A DNA stretch of 64,000 bases. Origin: Pseudomonas marincola. GTDB taxonomy: Bacteria > Pseudomonadota > Gammaproteobacteria > Pseudomonadales > Pseudomonadaceae. Positions within the stretch are counted from its first letter, which is position 1; the number at the start of each line of letters is the position of its first letter. Under the pieces are notes generated by a model, which searched no databases, was not told the DNA's origin, and worked only from the letters and a program-made list of their open reading frames with translations. Positions 1 to 7,966 of this stretch are shown piece by piece. The translations under genes were made by a program, and so were the position numbers. The stretch spans positions 13,063-77,062 of the forward strand of contig NZ_FPBC01000012.1 of NCBI RefSeq assembly GCF_900116605.1, read 5' to 3'.

Positions 1-161
1 GATATCGTATGGCGTGGGAACGGGGTGATGCCGGTGGGCGCGGTGGTGGCGGTGAAAATCCATCGCGGGGAATTATTTGGTGTGGCCTGTATCGCCTGAC
101 GGATTGCCCCCTAGGGGCTATCCATCCTCCGGATCTCATACGGCGTGGGAACGAGGTGATG
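1..161. repeat. Two copies of a 30-bp direct repeat
   Basis: Positions 1-30 and 132-161 match at 26 of 30 bases and share the core ggcgtgggaacg followed by ggtgatg. Frame 1 is open from the window edge to a TGA at 100-102 but matches no family I recognise. Because its beginning is duplicated at 132, I read the stretch as repeat DNA, not as a gene end. The core resembles the half-sites of the GTGGGAACGA-type palindromes common in Pseudomonas intergenic DNA; that link is inference. Confidence 0.55.
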
Positions 162-168
162 GCTTTGT

Positions 169-226
169 GCGTGGAGGATGGATAAACCGCAGGTTAATCT
201 GTCATGGCGATCTGTGGGATGTGGAT
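169..226. repeat. Diverged copy of the GGATGGATTA palindromic repeat
   Basis: The order gcgtggaggatgg, ataaaccgc, ggttaatc, tgtcatggc, then a g/t-rich tail ending gtgga matches the unit seen at 12815-12880. The two arms (ggataaacc and ggttaatc) keep the inverted-repeat character of that unit in weakened form. It is about 12 kb from the main repeat cluster, so the element is dispersed, not a single local tandem array. Confidence 0.5.
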
Positions 227-374
227 TGCGATCGTGCTTGTGATGGTATTTTTCGCGGGTGTGGTAACACGTGAGTCCGGGTTGTCGAAAGCCTTGGCCC
301 CAATCCATTGGGCTCATCAAGATTTAGCCCAACGCCGTATCAGGGGTTATGCTGAGGACATCATTCTGATTTGA
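204..374 (+). CDS. Putative 56-aa single-pass membrane peptide
   Basis: An ATG at 204 opens 56 codons ending in TGA at 372-374. Residues about 5-22 are strongly hydrophobic (IAIVLVMVFFAGVV), and the rest is a short polar tail rich in Arg, Gln and His, the profile of a small single-pass inner-membrane protein with a cytoplasmic tail. There is an in-frame stop at 195-197. A weak AGG lies about ten bases upstream; an alternative start is the ATG at 219. The start lies inside a repeat copy (169-226), so it may be a repeat-derived open frame. The stop overlaps the earliest possible start of the DUF2868 gene. I do not recognise a family. Confidence 0.35.
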   Translation: MAICGMWIAIVLVMVFFAGVVTRESGLSKALAPIHWAHQDLAQRRIRGYAEDIILI

Positions 375-382
375 GAAGCCGT

Positions 383-1774
383 GTGACTGACGCCTCAACG
401 CCTCCAAACAAACTCAAACGCCTGTGGCTGACCGAGACTATCCGCCTGCGTGAAGAACACACCGGCCCGCTGGAAGACAGCGAGGCCAACCGTCAGGTGC
501 GCGCCGCTGGCGGTGACTTCACTGAGCGTTTGCACGCGCGCGCACTGATACTCGCCGAGCGTGATGGCCAGTTGCGTGCGCTGGGTCACTGGATACAGGG
601 CGCACGACTGGCGTTATTGGCCATTCTGTTGCTGGCGATTGTCAGCGGTGCGGGGCTGGCTGTGGCGGCGCTGGGCGACGGCAGCCGACCGGTAAACGTG
701 TTCTGGGCACTTGGCAGTCTGCTTGGACTGAACTTGATAATGCTGCTCGGCTGGCTGCTCGGTTTGCTGTTTGCCGGAGGCGGCGGAGCACTGGGCCGCT
801 TGTGGTTATGGCTGAGTGAGAAATTCGCCCGCGATGCGCAGGCCGCGCAACTGGCGCCTGCGTTGATGATTGTGCTGCAACGCCAGCGACTCAGCCGTTG
901 GGCGCTGGGCATGCTGACCAATGGATTCTGGCTGGTTACCCTGTCCAGCGCCTTGCTCACACTGCTGCTGATGCTCGCCACCCGCCGCTTCGGCTTTGTC
1001 TGGGAAAGCACCATTCTGGGCGGCCAGACCTTCACTGCCCTGACCCAGGCAATCGGCGCGCTGCCAGCATTGTTTGGCTTCAGTCTGCCCGATGCCGAGC
1101 TGATCAGCGCCAGCGGCAACAGTGAATTAATCAGCGAATCGGCCCGGCAAATCTGGGCCGGCTGGCTGGTCGGCGTCGTGTTGGTGTACGGCATTATCCC
1201 GCGCCTGCTGCTCATACTCGGCTGCGCATGGCGCTGGTTCAGCGGCTGCAAAATCCTCGAGCTTGATACCAGCCTGCCCGCCTACAGCTTGCTGCGTGAG
1301 CGCCTGCAACCCAGCAGTGAACGCATTGGCATCAATGACGCCGCGCCTGAACAACTGCATCAAAACCATGCGGGCAATGCGCTGAATACCAGCGATGAGG
1401 CCATTGTGCTGGCGATAGAACTCGACAGCCGTCGTCAGTGGCCGCCAAGTCGCCTGCCCAAAGGCGTCGTCGATGCGGGCATGATCGACACGCGCGAACA
1501 ACGCCAGCGCCTGCTCGAACAACTCAGCCGCTTCCCGCCCGCGCGTCTGGCCATCGCCTGCGATCCTCGCCGCTCGCCAGACCGGGGCAGCCTGGCCCTG
1601 ATTGGCGAACTGAGCCGCAGTGCCGGCGCCACGCGCATTTGGTTACTGCAACCGCCCGCGGGTGAAGCGCTCGACAGCGATCGCCTGAGCGACTGGCACA
1701 GCGCCCTCGATAAACTGCAATTGCCTCATGCCGATAGCGCACCGCTGAAATGGCTGGAGACAGGCCATGACTAA
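383..1774 (+). CDS. DUF2868 domain membrane protein
   Basis: A 463-aa protein resembling the DUF2868 family. The N-terminus LWLTETIRLREEH is the recognisable family block. Hydrophobic segments lie at about residues 75-97, 107-131, 177-198 and 258-281, followed by a soluble C-terminal domain of some 180 residues. No biochemical role is known for the family. Its last codons overlap the start of the DUF3482 GTPase by eight bases, which indicates translational coupling and a joint function at the inner membrane; this pairing is one I recall from other proteobacteria. The start could be TTG at 371 or GTG at 383; I prefer the GTG because the protein then begins just before the conserved block. Neither has a strong ribosome site. 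Confidence 0.85.
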   Translation: MTDASTPPNKLKRLWLTETIRLREEHTGPLEDSEANRQVRAAGGDFTERLHARALILAERDGQLRALGHWIQGARLALLAILLLAIVSGAGLAVAALGDGSRPVNVFWALGSLLGLNLIMLLGWLLGLLFAGGGGALGRLWLWLSEKFARDAQAAQLAPALMIVLQRQRLSRWALGMLTNGFWLVTLSSALLTLLLMLATRRFGFVWESTILGGQTFTALTQAIGALPALFGFSLPDAELISASGNSELISESARQIWAGWLVGVVLVYGIIPRLLLILGCAWRWFSGCKILELDTSLPAYSLLRERLQPSSERIGINDAAPEQLHQNHAGNALNTSDEAIVLAIELDSRRQWPPSRLPKGVVDAGMIDTREQRQRLLEQLSRFPPARLAIACDPRRSPDRGSLALIGELSRSAGATRIWLLQPPAGEALDSDRLSDWHSALDKLQLPHADSAPLKWLETGHD

Positions 1775-3164
1775 CAAGCCGCTGACACTGGCATTGGTGG
1801 GCCACACCAATGTCGGCAAGACTTCGTTGCTGCGCACCCTGACCCGCGATGTTGGCTTTGGCGAAGTCTCGCATCGCCCCAGCACCACCCGTCACGTTGA
1901 AGGGGCACGCCTGTCGGTCGAGGGTGAGCCGCTGCTGGAGCTGTACGACACGCCTGGCCTTGAGGATGCAATTGCGCTACTCGACTACCTCGAGCGTCTG
2001 GATCGACCCGGCGAACGTCTGGATGGCCCGGCGCGACTGGCGCGTTTTCTCGACAGCAGTGAAGCGCGCCAGCGTTTCGAGCAAGAGGCTAAAGTGCTGC
2101 GCCAGTTACAAGCCTCCGATGCCGGCCTTTACGTGATTGATGCACGCGAACCGGTGCTGGCCAAGTACCGCGATGAATTAACTGTATTGGCCATGTGCGG
2201 CCGGCCGTTACTGCCGGTGCTCAACTTTGTCGCCAACGACGCCCACCGCGAGCCGGAATGGCGCGAGGCACTGGCCCGCCTTGGTTTGCATGCACTTGTG
2301 CGGTTTGACAGCGTGGCGCCACCGGAAGATGGCGAGCAGCGGCTGTATGAGAGCCTGGCATTGTTGCTGGAAAAAGCCCGGCCCAAGTTGCAGCGCCTTG
2401 TTGATGATCACAACACTCAGCGCCAGGCCCGCCGCGAAGCGGGTATGCGTCTGATCGCCGAATTGTTGATTGATTGCGCGGCGTGTCGACGCAGTGTGCC
2501 GGCCGAACCGGCCGCGGAAAAGGCCGCAATCGAAGGGTTACGCCAGAGTATTCGCTTGCGTGAGCAGAACTGCGTTGAAGCGCTGCTGCGGCTCTACGCA
2601 TTTCGCCCGCAAGATGCTCATTCGCAAGACTTGCCACTGCTCGACGGACGCTGGGGCGACGATCTGTTCAACCCGCAAACACTCAAGCAGTTAGGGGTCA
2701 AGGTGGGCGGCGGCATGGCGGCAGGCGCAGCCACCGGCGCGGGCATAGATTTACTGCTCGGCGGCCTGACGCTGGGCGCGGCGGCGGCGCTTGGAGCCAT
2801 TGTCGGCGGCAGCGCGCAAACCTTGCGCAACTATGGTTCGCGCCTCAAAGGCAAACTGCGTGGGGAGCGCGAGCTGACCGTGGATGATGCAGTATTGCGC
2901 CTGCTCGCATTGCGTCAGCAGATGCTCCTCGACGCTCTGAATAGCCGGGGCCACGCGGCGGTCGATGCGGTGAAACTGGCCGCACCGCAAGACACCGCCT
3001 GGCGTGATGGCAAACTACCCGACGCCCTGAACAATGCCCGGGCGTATCCGCAATGGTCGAGCATTGGCAACGCCAACTGGCGCGACACCGCAGAGCGGCG
3101 CGCCGAGGTTGATGATCTGGCCGCGCGCTTGCTCAAGGACGCGGCCAAACGCCAACCGGTTTAG
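1767..3164 (+). CDS. GTPase with DUF3482 C-terminal domain
   Basis: A 465-aa P-loop GTPase of the Era/TrmE-like class. G1 is GHTNVGKTS at residues 12-20, the G2 threonines are near 40-41 and G3 is DTPG at 61-64. The expected NKxD G4 box is not obvious; NFVAND near 153-158 is the nearest candidate, so guanine specificity should be treated with care. The C-terminal part matches DUF3482 and holds a Gly/Ala-rich stretch at about 310-350, which could insert into or associate with the membrane. The gene overlaps the DUF2868 gene upstream. Its TAG stop shares two bases with the TAA stop of the convergent channel gene, so there is no room for a terminator between them. Confidence 0.85.
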   Translation: MTNKPLTLALVGHTNVGKTSLLRTLTRDVGFGEVSHRPSTTRHVEGARLSVEGEPLLELYDTPGLEDAIALLDYLERLDRPGERLDGPARLARFLDSSEARQRFEQEAKVLRQLQASDAGLYVIDAREPVLAKYRDELTVLAMCGRPLLPVLNFVANDAHREPEWREALARLGLHALVRFDSVAPPEDGEQRLYESLALLLEKARPKLQRLVDDHNTQRQARREAGMRLIAELLIDCAACRRSVPAEPAAEKAAIEGLRQSIRLREQNCVEALLRLYAFRPQDAHSQDLPLLDGRWGDDLFNPQTLKQLGVKVGGGMAAGAATGAGIDLLLGGLTLGAAAALGAIVGGSAQTLRNYGSRLKGKLRGERELTVDDAVLRLLALRQQMLLDALNSRGHAAVDAVKLAAPQDTAWRDGKLPDALNNARAYPQWSSIGNANWRDTAERRAEVDDLAARLLKDAAKRQPV

Positions 3165-4225
3165 CGTCCCAGATAAAGCTCCTGCATTCTCGGCCACTCA
3201 TCGCTGTTGGTAATGCGCAGCACTTCCTGGCTGATCGGCTCGCGCAGTTTGCTGCCGCTGGCCACGGCAATGGCGTAGGCCTGATTTTCGAAGGTGCCGG
3301 GCAGAATATTCAGCTCGCCCTTCTCCAGTTGGCGATTGCGAAACTGCATGATCGGCAGGTCATAAACCATCGCATCGACCTCGCCGTCCTGCACCGCACG
3401 CATACCGCTGAGTACATCCGGGTAACGGCTGTTACGAATCCGCTGGCTGTCGAGATAACGCGCACTGATGGTTTTGTCGATGGTCGCGACGTGCGAGCGG
3501 CGCAAGTCATCGACACCTTGAATGCCGCTGTGCAGACCGCCCAGCGTCAGCGTGCTGGTCACGGCAGCGGTAAAGGTCGACACCATGATCAACGCCGCAA
3601 ACATCCAGACAATCGCAATCAAGCGGCCACCCATAGTCACCGGCGCCTTGTCGCCATAACCCACCGTGGTCATGGTCACAGCAGCCCACCAGAAACTATT
3701 GCCTAGCCCCTGAGCCGGGTTACCGCCGAACTGGTCCTTGTTGCGACGGCGCTCAAACGCCCAGAGCAGTGCGCCCACCAACAACAGCAAACCTGCAAGG
3801 CCCAACACCAGGCTGAAGAACTGCCACGAGAACAAACCCTTGAGCGCGTTCCAGCCAGCCGAGTCTTCGCCTTTAGGCACGGCAATGGCCAGGCCGGTTT
3901 GATAAAACGGGTGAGTGAAGTCGAGTTTCTCTTCGCGCTCGGCCGTCATGGTCAGCGCGCCGATCACCACATCCAGCTGATTGGCTTCGAGGCTGGGCAA
4001 TAATTCGCCGAATTGCATGGGCACCAGCTCGAACTGATAGTCGAGCGACTTAGCAATATCCTGCCAAAGATCGACGCTGATCCCGCGCCAATTGCCATTT
4101 TCTTCGTGGATTACAAACGGTGGGACTTCGCTGATACCGACCCGTAATACCGGCTTTTCAGGCTCTGCGGCCCAGCTTGAAGTGCCCATCAGGCACAACA
4201 GAATTACGCTCAAAATCCTCAACAC
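3161..4225 (-). CDS. GluR0-type ligand-gated potassium channel
   Basis: 354 aa. A signal peptide ends near AWA-A (residue 20). It is followed by the first half of a type-3 solute-binding domain (about 24-125), a membrane segment at 133-157, a re-entrant pore loop with TVGYGD at 187-192, a second segment at 201-224, then the second half of the binding domain. A binding domain split by a two-helix potassium-channel pore is the architecture of bacterial ionotropic glutamate receptors such as GluR0. TVGYGD is the canonical K+ selectivity filter. The ligand is probably an amino acid, but this cannot be read from sequence. Many pipelines would label it only as an ABC transporter substrate-binding protein. 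Confidence 0.88.
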   Translation of the reverse strand: MLRILSVILLCLMGTSSWAAEPEKPVLRVGISEVPPFVIHEENGNWRGISVDLWQDIAKSLDYQFELVPMQFGELLPSLEANQLDVVIGALTMTAEREEKLDFTHPFYQTGLAIAVPKGEDSAGWNALKGLFSWQFFSLVLGLAGLLLLVGALLWAFERRRNKDQFGGNPAQGLGNSFWWAAVTMTTVGYGDKAPVTMGGRLIAIVWMFAALIMVSTFTAAVTSTLTLGGLHSGIQGVDDLRRSHVATIDKTISARYLDSQRIRNSRYPDVLSGMRAVQDGEVDAMVYDLPIMQFRNRQLEKGELNILPGTFENQAYAIAVASGSKLREPISQEVLRITNSDEWPRMQELYLGR

Positions 4226-4300
4226 AAACCCGCTCCTTGCAGACTATCAAAGTCTCAGGGTAACAAATTTGTGCCAAGTGACCGGCCCGCTGATCATCGA

Positions 4301-4355
4301 CGGCGCCGAAAAGGCGCCGACAACCCGTGCCTGAAAGCGCTGCGAATGCAGCGCT
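4301..4355 (-). terminator. Double hairpin downstream of thyA
   Basis: Two stable hairpins lie just past the thyA stop: 4336-4355 with a perfect AGCGCTGC/GCAGCGCT stem and a four-base loop, and 4301-4319 with a CGGCGCC/GGCGCCG stem. Read on the minus strand the first is followed only by TTTC, so termination may be weak or depend on both stems. Confidence 0.5.
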
Positions 4356-4363
4356 GGAGTGAC

Positions 4364-5158
4364 TCAGACCGCGACTTCGGCCTTGATGTGCGGATGTGCT
4401 TCGTAGCCTACCAACTCGAAATCTTCGAACTTGAAATCGAACAGGTTGGTGACCGCCGGATTCAGTTTCATCTGCGGCAATGGCAGCGGCTCACGCGTCA
4501 GCTGCAAGTCGGTCTGCTCGATGTGATTGGCGTACAGGTGGCAGTCGCCTCCGGTCCAGATGAAATCACCCGGTTGCAGCCCGCAAACCTGCGCGACCAT
4601 CAGCGTCAGCAGCGCGTAGCTGGCGATATTGAATGGCACGCCGAGGAAAATATCCGCCGAACGCTGGTACAGCTGGCAGCTCAACTTGCCATCCGCGACG
4701 TAGAACTGGAACAGCGCGTGGCACGGTGGCAGCGCCATTTGATCAACCAGCGCCGGGTTCCAGGCTGAGACGATCAGGCGACGCGAATCCGGGTTGGTCT
4801 TGATCATGTCGATCAGCTTGCTGATCTGATCAATCGACTGACCATTAGGCGCAGGCCAACTGCGCCACTGATAGCCATATACCGGGCCAAGATCACCGTT
4901 TTCATCGGCCCACTCGTCCCAGATGCGCACACCGTTTTCCTTGAGGTAACGGATGTTGGTGTCGCCCTGCAGGAACCACAGCAGCTCATGGATAATCGAC
5001 TTGAGATGGCACTTCTTGGTGGTCACCAAGGGGAAGCCATCCGCCAGATTGAAGCGCATCTGATGGGCAAACACCGAGTAGGTGCCGGTGCCGGTGCGAT
5101 CACTCTTGAACGTGCCGGTTTCGCGCACCAGACGCATCAGATCGAGATACTGTTTCAT
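4364..5158 (-). CDS. thyA: Thymidylate synthase
   Basis: 264 aa, the same length as E. coli ThyA. It methylates dUMP to dTMP in the cytoplasm using 5,10-methylenetetrahydrofolate. The active-site Cys lies in ALPPCHALFQFYV at about residue 146, and the folate/dUMP-binding motifs DPLSRRLI-like (PDSRRLIVSAWNP) and FNIASYALLT are intact. The frame extends 15 codons upstream, but the ATG at 5158 (MKQYLDLMRLV) matches the family N-terminus. It follows lgt on the same strand with a gap of about 95 bases, the usual lgt-thyA order of gammaproteobacteria. Confidence 0.97.
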   Translation of the reverse strand: MKQYLDLMRLVRETGTFKSDRTGTGTYSVFAHQMRFNLADGFPLVTTKKCHLKSIIHELLWFLQGDTNIRYLKENGVRIWDEWADENGDLGPVYGYQWRSWPAPNGQSIDQISKLIDMIKTNPDSRRLIVSAWNPALVDQMALPPCHALFQFYVADGKLSCQLYQRSADIFLGVPFNIASYALLTLMVAQVCGLQPGDFIWTGGDCHLYANHIEQTDLQLTREPLPLPQMKLNPAVTNLFDFKFEDFELVGYEAHPHIKAEVAV

Positions 5159-5253
5159 TACAACTCCGCAAACGTGCCATCGGCGCTGACCGACTGGACT
5201 CAATCGGTCAGCACAAAGGTTTAATCGAGCATTTTACTTGAGCTGGAGCCTTC

Positions 5254-6060
5254 TCAGTGCGAGTTGGCGGCAGCGGGCGACTGACGGCGGTAAGCGTAGG
5301 CGATAAGGCCCAGACCGCCGAGAATCATCGGCAGCGACAATACCTGGCCCATGGTCAGCCAGCCCCACGCCAGATAGCCCAATTGTGCATCCGGCACACG
5401 GACAAACTCGACAATAAAGCGGAAGATCCCGTAGCACATGGCAAACATGCCGGACACTGCCATGGTTGGACGCGGCTTGCGCGAGTAGAACCAGAGAATG
5501 GTGAACAGTGCCACGCCCTCAAGGGCAAACTGATACAACTGCGACGGGTGGCGCGCCAACTGCTGCGGGTCGGTCGGGAAGACCATAGCCCACGGCACGT
5601 CCGTTGCCTTGCCCCACAATTCAGCATTGATGAAGTTGCCGATGCGCCCAGCGCCCAGACCAATCGGCACCAGCGGCGCGATAAAGTCCATCAGCTCGAA
5701 AAAGGTCTTGTTGTTGCGTTTGCCGAACAGCCACGCCGCCAACATCACGCCGATAAAGCCGCCGTGGAACGACATGCCGCCCTTCCACACTTCGAGAATC
5801 AGCAGCGGATTGGCGATGTAAGACGACAGATCGTAAAACAGCACATACCCCAGACGGCCGCCCAAAATCACGCCCATCGCGCACCAGAACACCAGGTCGG
5901 AGAGCTTCTCCTTGCTCCAGGTCGGCGCAAAGTCATGCAACCGGCGCGACGCCAACAGCCAGGCACCACCAATGCCGATCAGGTACATCAGGCCGTACCA
6001 GTGAATCTTCAGGGGGCCGATGGCCAGAGCAACCGGATCAATCTGCGGGTAAGGCAGCAT
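5254..6060 (-). CDS. lgt: Prolipoprotein diacylglyceryl transferase
   Basis: 268 aa, multipass inner-membrane enzyme that moves diacylglycerol from phosphatidylglycerol to the lipobox cysteine of prolipoproteins, the first step of lipoprotein maturation. The Lgt signature GRIGNFINAELWG lies at 138-150, and the SFHGGFIG motif with the essential His is at about 97-104. About seven hydrophobic segments are visible. It lies upstream of thyA and downstream of a TSUP permease, all on the minus strand. Confidence 0.97.
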   Translation of the reverse strand: MLPYPQIDPVALAIGPLKIHWYGLMYLIGIGGAWLLASRRLHDFAPTWSKEKLSDLVFWCAMGVILGGRLGYVLFYDLSSYIANPLLILEVWKGGMSFHGGFIGVMLAAWLFGKRNNKTFFELMDFIAPLVPIGLGAGRIGNFINAELWGKATDVPWAMVFPTDPQQLARHPSQLYQFALEGVALFTILWFYSRKPRPTMAVSGMFAMCYGIFRFIVEFVRVPDAQLGYLAWGWLTMGQVLSLPMILGGLGLIAYAYRRQSPAAANSH

Positions 6061-6184
6061 TCAAAACTCCTCAGTGCCTTCGCGAATATCAGGCCAGGCA
6101 ATAAATTAACGGTGCGCAGTTTACGCCAGAGTGACAGTAACTGGCGAAAACCATAAGCGCCAATCAAGCAGTTTCAGACCAGAA

Positions 6185-6967
6185 TCACAGCAAGAAATTC
6201 ACACCCACCGAGAACAGCAGCAGCGCAAACAACCGCTTGAGCATCAGCGGTGATAACCGATGCGCCAGCCGCGCGCCAACACGGGCGAAAAACATGCTGC
6301 TGATGGCGATGCCCGCCAGCGCCGGCAGGTAAATAAAGCCTGCACTCCATTCGGGAAGCTGCGGGTTGTTCCAGCCATTCCACATAAAACCGATGGCGCC
6401 GGAAACGGCAATTGGCAGGCCACAGGCGGCTGAGGTGGCCACGGCTTTTTGCATCGGCACGCTGCGCCAGGTCAAAAATGGCACGGTCAATGTGCCGCCA
6501 CCGATACCGAATATTGCCGAGGCCCAGCCAATAACCACACCGGCGCCCGTCAACCCGACCTTGCCCGGCACAACACGGCTGGGATTGGGCCTGAGTTGCA
6601 GGCTCATTTGCACCGCAACCACAAGGGCGAAAACCCCGATAATCCTTTGCAGCATTTCACCGTTGAGCAGCGCAGCGGTCATGCTCCCGAGCTGGCCTCC
6701 GAGGCAAATGCCCAGCAGCATCCAGACAAATAGCGGCCAGAGCACTGCGCCTTTGCGGTGATGCTCAAGTACCGAGTTGATCGAGGTAAAAATGATCGTC
6801 GCCAGCGAGGTGCCGATCGCCAGATGCGTAAGAATCTCGGGGGCAAGACCCTGCGCTTTGAAACTTAAAACCAGCACCGGAACGATGATTATTCCGCCAC
6901 CTACGCCAAACAGACCGGCCAGAACCCCGGCCGCCGCGCCCAGCGATAAATACATCAACAGTTCCAT
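6185..6967 (-). CDS. TSUP (TauE/SafE) family permease
   Basis: 260 aa with about eight hydrophobic segments and the two related halves typical of TauE/SafE (DUF81) transporters. The repeated GVGGGIIIVPVL and FGIGGGTLTVPFL motifs mark the two halves. Members export or import sulfite, sulfoacetate and related organosulfur anions; the substrate is not readable here. I chose the ATG at 6967 because GGGGGT sits seven bases upstream; a GTG two codons earlier (6973) is possible. Confidence 0.9.
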   Translation of the reverse strand: MELLMYLSLGAAAGVLAGLFGVGGGIIIVPVLVLSFKAQGLAPEILTHLAIGTSLATIIFTSINSVLEHHRKGAVLWPLFVWMLLGICLGGQLGSMTAALLNGEMLQRIIGVFALVVAVQMSLQLRPNPSRVVPGKVGLTGAGVVIGWASAIFGIGGGTLTVPFLTWRSVPMQKAVATSAACGLPIAVSGAIGFMWNGWNNPQLPEWSAGFIYLPALAGIAISSMFFARVGARLAHRLSPLMLKRLFALLLFSVGVNFLL

Positions 6968-7181
6968 GCCCACCCCCGATAACGAAGACGCATGTTAACG
7001 GATGCACAGACGTGGCTCTAGTCGAACCAGTAAGTGCTACGAGGCTGATCAGGCAGAGCAATTGAATGCTGGACGCTGGGCGCTTGATGCACGTATTTTC
7101 AAATGAACAGGAACCCGGGTAAGCGTGTCTGCCGATTGTGCTGGCGGAACGCATTGCCAAATTGACCCAAGGAGTTTGTTC

Positions 7182-7928
7182 ATGTGCCTGATCGTTTTTG
7201 CCTGGCGGCCCGGCCACGCTCAACCCCTGATTGTCGCGGCCAACCGTGACGAATTTTATGCGCGCCCGAGCGCTGCGCTGACGCAATGGCCAGAAGCGCC
7301 TGGCGTGTATGCCGGGCGTGATCTGGAAGCTGGTGGAACCTGGCTGGGTATTGGCCCAAATGGGCGCTTTGCGGCACTGACCAATATTCGCGACCTAACC
7401 CTGACGCCAGGGCTGCGCTCGCGTGGTGAATTGCCGGCGGCGTTTCTGCTCGGTCAGGCGAGCCCTGAAGACTACCTGACTGAACTGAGCCGCTCGGGTG
7501 AGAGCTATTCAGGTTTTAATCTGCTGGTCGCAGATCAACAGCAGATGTGTCATTTGAATTCGCAGACGGGCCAATTCCGCGTACTGGAAGCAGGCGTCTA
7601 TGGCCTCTCCAACGCAGACCTCGACAGTCCCTGGCCGAAGGTGCAACACGCTCGCCACGGGCTTGCCGAGCTACTGGATCAACCACAACTCGAACCGCTG
7701 GCAGAGCTGATGCATGACAGCAGCCAACCCGATGACAGTCGCTTACCGCACACCGGCGTAGGCATTGCGACCGAGCGACTGCTGTCGAGCATGTTTATCG
7801 CCAGCGCCAATTACGGCACCCGCGCCACCACCGTGCTGATCAGCCACGCCAATGGCCAGAGACAATTGCTTGAGCGCAGTTTTGGCCCGCATGGGGCAAA
7901 GTTGGGTGAGGTGACGCTGACGTTGTGA
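7182..7928 (+). CDS. NRDE/TANGO2 family protein
   Basis: 248 aa. It begins MCLIVFAWRP and contains AANRDEFYARP, the Asn-Arg-Asp-Glu motif that names the family (Ser/Thr-rich T10 / TANGO2). Cys2 is the conserved N-terminal residue that has led to an Ntn-hydrolase-like proposal; the reaction is not established in bacteria. AAGGAG lies about ten bases before the ATG at 7182 and fixes this start over one 19 codons upstream. A strong hairpin terminator follows, and ptsP converges from the other side. Confidence 0.88.
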   Translation: MCLIVFAWRPGHAQPLIVAANRDEFYARPSAALTQWPEAPGVYAGRDLEAGGTWLGIGPNGRFAALTNIRDLTLTPGLRSRGELPAAFLLGQASPEDYLTELSRSGESYSGFNLLVADQQQMCHLNSQTGQFRVLEAGVYGLSNADLDSPWPKVQHARHGLAELLDQPQLEPLAELMHDSSQPDDSRLPHTGVGIATERLLSSMFIASANYGTRATTVLISHANGQRQLLERSFGPHGAKLGEVTLTL

Positions 7929-7954
7929 GTCGGGCGGCGTTGCGCCCGACTTTT
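7928..7954 (+). terminator. Terminator between NRDE gene and ptsP
   Basis: An 8-bp stem AGTCGGGC/GCCCGACT with an eight-base loop is followed by TTTT on the plus strand. It starts at the last base of the NRDE-protein stop codon and lies between two convergent genes. Confidence 0.8.
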
Positions 7955-7966
7955 GCAAGCGCAGGG

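Noticed and set aside
1..102. Open frame from the window edge, possibly the end of an upstream gene
   Set aside because: Its beginning is duplicated at 132-161 and it matches no family I know; treated as repeat, though a gene end cannot be excluded without the sequence to the left.
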